From assembly GCF_001854765.1 (NCBI RefSeq), contig NZ_LJJE01000036.1, forward strand, positions 124,001 through 188,000: a stretch of DNA of 64,000 nucleotides. The letters run 5' to 3'. The translations under genes and the position numbers were made by a program. The stretch comes from Vibrio sonorensis (GTDB lineage Bacteria; Pseudomonadota; Gammaproteobacteria; Enterobacterales; Vibrionaceae). This document shows, one piece after another, positions 58,730 to 64,000 of this stretch (position 1 is its first letter; each line of letters opens with the position of its first letter). The notes below the pieces were generated by a model that saw nothing but the letters and a program-made list of their open reading frames with translations, was not told where the DNA came from and ran no database searches.

Positions 58730-60436
58730 TCACCAAAGCTTTTGATAGCTAGGGCTATCTGAGAGTGGTTTTGGTGAAGGTTTATGTACTTGAACTGTCA
58801 AAGGAATAGGGAAGTCCACCCCAACGACTGTCAATTCACCTTGTTTAAGATTTGGTAAGAAAGAAATAATGGATTTATCAACTTCACCACATGCTCTTTC
58901 TATAATCTCTCGGTCATTACTATTTGTAAGCCTATGAACTAGCAGTGTACCCATCTGACTAAGAACTCCCTCAGTGATATCTCTAGGTCTCTGGGTAGTA
59001 AGGCAGATATTCAACCCGTACTTTCGTCCTTCCTTCGCAACAATTTCAAAAGAATCCAACTTGATACTATATTCATCGAATCCAACTCGTTTACCTAAAA
59101 AATTGTGAGCTTCATCGACCACTACTAGGATAGGTCTTTTGCTAAACTTTAACTGTCGAGCAAAAGAAAGCATCTTTCTACCGATTACGTTCGCTAAAAT
59201 CTGTCTTGCATTGAATTCATAGCTAGTGCTACTCATACATAATCTCAGGACTTTTTTATCAGATTCTAAAAACGTGTTGATCGTACTTTCTAAAGATGGG
59301 TGCTTTTCTTTGCTGAATACGGAATTAAAAGAATTGGAATGTATTACTCCTAATATCCGAGTAAAAAGGGAAGAACAGTAAGAAACTTCGTTTTGATTTT
59401 CATTCCCCCATCCATCATTGCCGTTAACATAGTGGCATTCCTGCCTTATCTGACCAACTAATTTATGAACATCAAAAGGTTGAGATGGTTTATCCACAAG
59501 AACCGCATTATTGTTTTTTTGCAGCGCCGCTCTGTAACGGTCTTTTGAGGCTCCAATTTTCCTAATAACTCCATTATCTGCCACTTCTGGAGCTAAACTC
59601 GCTAACCGTAAACTTCTAATAGCGGCTCTAAGCTTCGGTCCTTGAACTTTACCTGATGGTTCGAAAAGAGTAAGAAAGTCTGATTCTTCGAAATCTGTAG
59701 GAGGGATTAAAAACGGCTTCGAATCAATATGCTTATTAATCGGCTCTCCTAGATGCATGTGAGTGGTGTAGCTATTTGGGAGACTTCTATATTCTCCAGT
59801 AGCATCAAGCACTATGAGCTTTGCATTTTTAAATTTGGCGCATTCTTGAATGAGTCTGGCTGTAGTCCAACTTTTACCACCACCAGTTGAGCCTAAGATT
59901 GCACAATGCCTGCCAAATAATTTCTCAGGTGTGATTCTAACACTATCTAAACTTGAGTCAGATACACTCCCAATATCGATAGAAATTCTTTCTTCGCTTA
60001 GGCTCAGGTAATCACAATCAGTTAGCTGTGGGAGTACAGATAAAAACTCAGAAGTGGCTGAATAGACGGTATCACCAATGCGTGGATAGCTAGTAACACC
60101 TGCCGTAACCCCTAGTGTTCTAATATCTACAGATCCTAAAATCTGAAGATAAGCTATAGCGTCAATAGAGTCTGGCCTATTTGGTTGAGGTTGTAATGTT
60201 GTTCTTTCTTTTTCTGGAAGCCTTATGTCAACGATCTTTGCAATAGTAAGTGTTGTTTGTCCTTCAATGAGGACTATCTCGCCTACTTCTCCTCTCCCGT
60301 ACCTACCGCCTTGATGATAGGAGGCTGATTTTAAACCAGCATGAGATAAATTTACCGATATCCCACTAGAGCTAACGCCTGAGACCAAACCTATACATAA
60401 AGAAGCATCAAGAATTTTCATGGTGGTTTCATTCAT
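58730..60436 (-). CDS. herA: HerA-like ATPase/translocase
   Basis: A 568-residue HerA/FtsK-superfamily ATPase: an N-terminal HAS-like barrel (CIGLVSGVSSSGISVNL, GEIVLIEGQ), Walker A LGSTGGGKSWTTA (Lys 188), and Walker B ILVVVDEAHNFLG. A later segment CLTTQRPRDITEGVLSQ with an arginine finger-like site fits hexameric DNA pumps. The ATG abuts the SIR2 stop codon with no gap, so the two are coupled. In known SIR2-HerA systems the ATPase forms a large complex with the SIR2 protein. Confidence 0.9.
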   Translation of the reverse strand: MNETTMKILDASLCIGLVSGVSSSGISVNLSHAGLKSASYHQGGRYGRGEVGEIVLIEGQTTLTIAKIVDIRLPEKERTTLQPQPNRPDSIDAIAYLQILGSVDIRTLGVTAGVTSYPRIGDTVYSATSEFLSVLPQLTDCDYLSLSEERISIDIGSVSDSSLDSVRITPEKLFGRHCAILGSTGGGKSWTTARLIQECAKFKNAKLIVLDATGEYRSLPNSYTTHMHLGEPINKHIDSKPFLIPPTDFEESDFLTLFEPSGKVQGPKLRAAIRSLRLASLAPEVADNGVIRKIGASKDRYRAALQKNNNAVLVDKPSQPFDVHKLVGQIRQECHYVNGNDGWGNENQNEVSYCSSLFTRILGVIHSNSFNSVFSKEKHPSLESTINTFLESDKKVLRLCMSSTSYEFNARQILANVIGRKMLSFARQLKFSKRPILVVVDEAHNFLGKRVGFDEYSIKLDSFEIVAKEGRKYGLNICLTTQRPRDITEGVLSQMGTLLVHRLTNSNDREIIERACGEVDKSIISFLPNLKQGELTVVGVDFPIPLTVQVHKPSPKPLSDSPSYQKLW

Positions 60437-61699
60437 CTACTTTTTGTCCTTTGTTGAAGGCAAAATTGATTCTGCGAGTTGTTCAGCTGGGTTTAGAGCG
60501 ACTAGATTAGGTATCAGACTAACCATGTCGTCGAATGTCGAGTTTATGAACGTTACGTCTGCTCCATTCAAAGCAAGTTGTGACAATTGATTCCAATAAT
60601 TATTATCAGAGTGAATATGGTCACAAGCAGCAAAGTCAGAGACGATAAGCTTGAAGCTTGGATTAGATTTAACTGCGGCAAGAATAGGTTCGGATAAATG
60701 GTCATCATTGAAACCGAAACCGCTAACAACGAGGCAACTGTTCGGTAGGCGCAGATATTCTAGGAATCTAGACAGTAGTTCGAGGTGTGGCTGGATGAAA
60801 GCTTGCTGGTATTTTCCCTTTGCTGGATAAACGAGGCAAGCTGTTTCAGGAGACGGTTTTAGTGATTCAAAGATATTGTTATTTTTACGTTCCCAACTTA
60901 CTGAACCATGCAGTTTGAATAGTTGGATTACTCCTTGTATGAAGTTCTGTTCGTCTTTGTTTCGGTCAACTACATCGTAGTTGAAATATCGACCATCAAA
61001 CCTTCTCTTTCTAGTGTATGAAAAACCATCAACCACCATCATACCAAGTTCAGCAGAAGCATTTTCAAAACACATATCGTAATTGGTAGTGAAGATCTTT
61101 AATCGTGGGTCACGGATACGACGCTTAGCTAGTTTTCTAAGTAATTCGGTATATGCTGATATATCACTATCAGGTAACTCTAAAAAGTCAGAACATTGGC
61201 TTAGTACGTTAGATTTAACTTGGCTTATGAAATCTTGGACATCGCAGTCATTAAACACAACCTGATATGCATCGCAGGCTGATAAGAAATGCTCGATATT
61301 CGGTTCATTTAGTTCGTTATATCTGACCTTTTCACATATTTTTTCAGCTTCGGTTGTCAATTGCTTTTTGTTCTCACCCAATTCATTATCAATGCCATCA
61401 ACAAACATAGATTTTGTCCAAAGGTCCCACATTCTAGGTCCCTTTGGTTTTCCGAGAGACGTACCACTACCAGCAAAGAATGCTAAATTCGGTAATTGAA
61501 GTGATTTCTGAAGGTGGCTAGAAAGTCCGCTTTTGTTGTTTTTCAGGGCGGTCTTGTCGTCCTCACTTAGTTCTTGAAGATGTTTCGTTCTTAAATAAGT
61601 CGCTTCATCTAGTGGCTGCCAATATGCATTATTTGGATAACGTACAGCAGTCTCTCCTTTGTTGATACTAGGCATAAGTGGCGGAGTTACTTTGTTCAT
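60437..61699 (-). CDS. SIR2-like NADase-type protein
   Basis: A ~420-residue protein with a SIR2_2-like domain: NAD-binding LAFFAGSGTSLG, the FTTNYD motif, a catalytic histidine in FKLHGSVSW and VVSGFGFNDDH. The residues needed for NAD cleavage (Asn, Asp, His) are present. ATG 61699 has GAAGG upstream; an in-frame start at 61759 exists. It is the first gene of the SIR2-HerA-third gene unit. Known systems of this kind act in phage defence by NAD depletion; that role is inferred here. Confidence 0.88.
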   Translation of the reverse strand: MNKVTPPLMPSINKGETAVRYPNNAYWQPLDEATYLRTKHLQELSEDDKTALKNNKSGLSSHLQKSLQLPNLAFFAGSGTSLGKPKGPRMWDLWTKSMFVDGIDNELGENKKQLTTEAEKICEKVRYNELNEPNIEHFLSACDAYQVVFNDCDVQDFISQVKSNVLSQCSDFLELPDSDISAYTELLRKLAKRRIRDPRLKIFTTNYDMCFENASAELGMMVVDGFSYTRKRRFDGRYFNYDVVDRNKDEQNFIQGVIQLFKLHGSVSWERKNNNIFESLKPSPETACLVYPAKGKYQQAFIQPHLELLSRFLEYLRLPNSCLVVSGFGFNDDHLSEPILAAVKSNPSFKLIVSDFAACDHIHSDNNYWNQLSQLALNGADVTFINSTFDDMVSLIPNLVALNPAEQLAESILPSTKDKK

Positions 61700-61759
61700 T
61701 TGCAGATAGCCTTCTATATGACATTGAATACGTATTATACAGTCAGCATATGCAAACAA

Positions 61760-62015
61760 CTAGTTCACGATCTCGTTATAAATAGTTTTTAGCTTAAGAT
61801 TAGACAGTTACGTTTTTTTAAGAGAGTTACTTGATTTAGAGGTGCATATAGTGGATGCGAGAATTTGACCTGCTATTAAAGGTAGTTTGCATGATTGTCG
61901 ATACTAGAAGTAATCCGAAAAATCAGAATACCCTAAGCGTCATAACTCGGATTTGTCCAGTTGCAAGTTATGGTAACAGTAAGTCAAAGAAACTTAACAA
62001 CACACACCTTTAAGC
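61760..62015. other. Promoter region of the SIR2 operon
   Basis: AT-rich 256-bp stretch between the SIR2 gene and the end of the GNAT gene. I see no regulator gene, tRNA, integrase or clear att site. Confidence 0.4.
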
Positions 62016-62169
62016 CAGACAATCGGCAGGCTTATTCTGATACCAAAAACTGCTGTTTCGTCAAACGAACAGGTGTGACCGGAGAACCGTAGAAACTTAC
62101 TGGTTCGGAAAGTGAATCGGCTCCAAACTGAGATAAAATAGCAACCGTGGTATCTCGCGCTTCACTAAT
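62016..62169 (-). repeat. Right 154-bp repeat (tail of the MarR-GNAT gene)
   Basis: Direct repeat of 57740-57893, ungapped, ~89% identical. It comprises the last 46 codons of the intact MarR-GNAT gene plus 16 bp after the stop. Beyond 62169 the two copies differ completely, marking the junction. Confidence 0.85.
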
Positions 62170-62919
62170 GATCTCTTGAGTGATGTTGTTAAACGTATCT
62201 TGCAAAGAATGTTTCGCGAGCTGCTTGCCGATACCTAAACCTCGCAAGTGAGTATCAACGGCAAATCGCCCCCAGTGCCAGCCATCTTGTTGTTTCCAAA
62301 TCGCGGCAGTTCCGATTAAGTTTTCTCCAACCCGCGCTGCCCACCAAATTGACTCATGCTTGTCACCTAACTCGATCAGTTCAGCGGGAATACCTTGTTC
62401 GATGGCAAATGCCTGATTGGCAATTATTTTAGCTTGCTGCAAATAGCTTGGTTTGAGCCTTTCAAAAATGACGTCTTTATAACCGAGCTCTAAGTTGCGT
62501 CTTATGGCGCCTATGTTTAGTAAATTGAGTCCAGTGAAGACCTGTTGTATTTGGTCGTTATCGAGCTGGGAAAAAACATGGGAAAAAATCGAATCTGATG
62601 ATTGATTCGCCTGTTGTAAGGTGGCTTGACCTTCCGGAAGGAGTAGCACCTCTTTTTGTCTTTTGTCCGATGTACTGGGGTTAACCTGTATCCAACCCTT
62701 GTTACTCAATGTCTGAAGCGAGCGACTTAACGCCGCTTTGTCGGCGTTTAATTGACTGCAAAGTTCATTAAATGAAGTGGCACCATTTGTCTCTAAATAG
62801 GTCATTAAGTGGGCTTGGGTTAGATTGAGTTGTGACCCAAGGCAGTTGCGGTCTAAGAGGCCTAGCTCTCTTATTAGGTGTCGCAGTTCCTGACGAATTT
62901 GATGCTTGGTATTTTGCAT
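62032..62919 (-). CDS. MarR-GNAT fusion (regulator with acetyltransferase domain)
   Basis: A 295-residue fusion: a MarR winged helix (residues ~1-140; ATSFNELCSQLNADKAALSR, LQTLSNKGWIQV) and a GNAT acyltransferase domain (~150-285) with the acetyl-CoA loop RFAVDTHLRGLGIGKQLAK. It probably acetylates a small molecule and represses its own promoter, where a perfect palindrome lies. Its last 46 codons are the repeat that brackets the SIR2-HerA island, so the gene tail may have been replaced. Confidence 0.87.
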   Translation of the reverse strand: MQNTKHQIRQELRHLIRELGLLDRNCLGSQLNLTQAHLMTYLETNGATSFNELCSQLNADKAALSRSLQTLSNKGWIQVNPSTSDKRQKEVLLLPEGQATLQQANQSSDSIFSHVFSQLDNDQIQQVFTGLNLLNIGAIRRNLELGYKDVIFERLKPSYLQQAKIIANQAFAIEQGIPAELIELGDKHESIWWAARVGENLIGTAAIWKQQDGWHWGRFAVDTHLRGLGIGKQLAKHSLQDTFNNITQEIISEARDTTVAILSQFGADSLSEPVSFYGSPVTPVRLTKQQFLVSE

Positions 62920-62933
62920 AACAAAGTAGATTT

Positions 62934-62948
62934 GTTGATAGTATCAAC
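62934..62948. promoter_or_regulatory. Palindrome at the MarR-GNAT promoter
   Basis: GTTGATA-G-TATCAAC, 7-bp arms, begins 15 bp upstream of the start codon; likely the autoregulatory operator. Confidence 0.6.
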
Positions 62949-63008
62949 TAAATTGACAGGGATGGCCGATTATATCAAGTAAAACATTCACATTGCGCCT
63001 TGTTTTCG

Positions 63009-64000
63009 TTATCTGGGAAGTAGAAACACGCCTGCGGGGTTAATGGTGAGATAGGCGTATTGGCAGACATTTGGGTCAAATGTGGTTGAGTTGAGGTGCA
63101 GTAGTAACTCTTGTCCAAACCACTTTGCCCTAACCTCGTACATTGCACCCATATAGGTGACATCGACGATCTCACACTGGGTTGTCTCTACTCCCTCTTC
63201 GACTAATTCTATTGCCTCCGGCCTTACTCCGATCAAGTATTTGCCCGAAGTTTTATTTAACACACTTTGCTTTTCAGCTTTAAACCTATAACCGTTTATA
63301 TCTATCATTTCGCCATCATAAACCCCTTTAAAAACGTTAGTTTCTCCCATAAAGTTCGCCATAAATAAGGAGGCCGGTCGTTTGTAGAGCTCTTCGGGTG
63401 TGCCCAATTGCTTAATATCACCGTCCTTCATAACGATAACGCAGTCGGAAACTGCAAAAGCTTCATACTGATCGTGGGTCACATACAGGGAGGTGATGTT
63501 AAATCTTTGCTGTATTTCTCTTATTGTCTCGCGCATGTTGCGCCTTAAATTGCTATCTAGGTTACTCAAGGGTTCATCAAACAGAAGCACCTTAGGCTTT
63601 AGTACTAGGGCTCGTGCCAAGGCGACGCGCTGCTGCTGTCCTCCTGAGATTTGATCAACAAAGCGCTCCTCAAAGCCCTCTAAATCCACCACTTTTAACG
63701 CATTTAATACTCTTTTCTCTATCTCTTCCCTGCTTATTTTTAGCATCTTTAGACCATAAGCTACGTTTTCGAACAGAGACAAGTGGGGGAACAGAGTATG
63801 AGATTGAAACACCATGCCGATGTCTCGGTGTTGAATAGACGTATGGGTAACGTTATCTCCATCTATAAATATCTTTCCGCTGGTCGGCCTTTCCAATCCA
63901 GCAATAAGTCTTAAAATCGTGGTTTTTCCGCACCCCGATGGGCCGAGTAGCGCAGTCATACTGCCTTTCTTGATCGCTAGATCGAGGGAAGGAATAACGG
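63009..64000 (-). CDS. ABC transporter ATPase (FbpC/PotA-like), N-terminus outside the window
   Basis: An ABC ATPase of the iron(III)/polyamine/phosphonate type. Walker A LLGPSGCGKTTIL, Q-loop MVFQSHTLFPH, signature ISGGQQQRVALA, Walker B VLLFDEPLSNLD, switch His VTHDQYEA, then a TOBE domain (GVRPEAIELVEE). The frame stays open upstream of the first ATG (VIPSLDLAIKKGS), so the true start is beyond 64000. The substrate cannot be told without the permease. Confidence 0.88.
   Translation of the reverse strand, partial: VIPSLDLAIKKGSMTALLGPSGCGKTTILRLIAGLERPTSGKIFIDGDNVTHTSIQHRDIGMVFQSHTLFPHLSLFENVAYGLKMLKISREEIEKRVLNALKVVDLEGFEERFVDQISGGQQQRVALARALVLKPKVLLFDEPLSNLDSNLRRNMRETIREIQQRFNITSLYVTHDQYEAFAVSDCVIVMKDGDIKQLGTPEELYKRPASLFMANFMGETNVFKGVYDGEMIDINGYRFKAEKQSVLNKTSGKYLIGVRPEAIELVEEGVETTQCEIVDVTYMGAMYEVRAKWFGQELLLHLNSTTFDPNVCQYAYLTINPAGVFLLPR

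Noticed and set aside
57894..62015. Transposon or phage origin of the island through an encoded integrase
   Set aside because: No integrase, transposase, tRNA or short target-site duplication was found; only the 154-bp gene-tail repeats are supported.

Overview
The window reads as chromosomal DNA of a marine gammaproteobacterium of the Vibrio type. This rests on gene content: a torCA trimethylamine-N-oxide respiration pair, a lamB-malM-glgX-amylase-pullulanase maltodextrin set, tnaA with a tnaC leader peptide, an EIIBC glucose PTS protein, a RibBX-type ribB and several GGDEF and chemotaxis genes. The species cannot be fixed from sequence alone. I saw no rRNA, tRNA, CRISPR array, insertion sequence or integrase.

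Layout. 1-5814: a plus-strand catabolic operon for a small (probably C4 or branched) sugar or sugar acid: PdxA-like dehydrogenase (cut by the window edge), DhaK, DhaL, a triose-phosphate-isomerase paralogue, an AEC-family carrier, a sugar-phosphate isomerase and a RibB-like protein. 5.8-14.4 kb: an AraC/DJ-1 regulator, a rhodanese, a DJ-1/PfpI protein, a TSUP permease, yccF, a large unrecognised membrane-anchored protein, a nuclease-like protein and a GGDEF protein. 14.5-20.8 kb: maltodextrin genes (glgX, lamB, malM, cytoplasmic amylase). 20.9-23.2 kb: a MarR regulator and two methyltransferases. 23.3-34 kb: a substrate-binding protein coupled to a GGDEF protein, a secreted pullulanase, and a substrate-binding protein coupled to a two-component system. 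34.2-39.8 kb: a DUF1737 protein, torCA, and a ptsG-like gene. 41.2-44.5 kb: a substrate-binding protein coupled to a chemoreceptor. 44.6-49.2 kb: an SDR, an ABC-F ATPase, tnaC-tnaA. 49.3-55.6 kb: a LuxR-type regulator facing a sugar ABC importer operon that ends in a cytoplasmic GH3 glycosidase. 55.6-57.5 kb: an ABM monooxygenase, a HAD phosphatase and an SDR. 57.7-62.2 kb: a probable defence island (SIR2, HerA, and a third unrecognised gene) bounded by 154-bp direct repeats made from the tail of a MarR-GNAT gene. 63-64 kb: an ABC ATPase cut by the window end.

Three patterns stand out. First, the SIR2-HerA island carries an extra gene and sits at the 3' end of an acetyltransferase gene that it appears to have duplicated. 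Second, three substrate-binding proteins without any permease each sit in an operon with a different class of sensor (GGDEF, histidine kinase, chemoreceptor), suggesting binding-protein-dependent sensing of sugars and amino-acid-like ligands rather than transport. Third, the LuxR/ABC intergenic region has two oppositely oriented clusters of three hexamers spaced exactly 11 bp.

A caution on quality: twelve genes are broken, and every break is repaired by adding back a single base, often in a short homopolymer. No broken gene shows an in-frame stop or the opposite shift. This looks much more like base-calling or assembly error than gene decay, so these genes are annotated full length, with the break noted.
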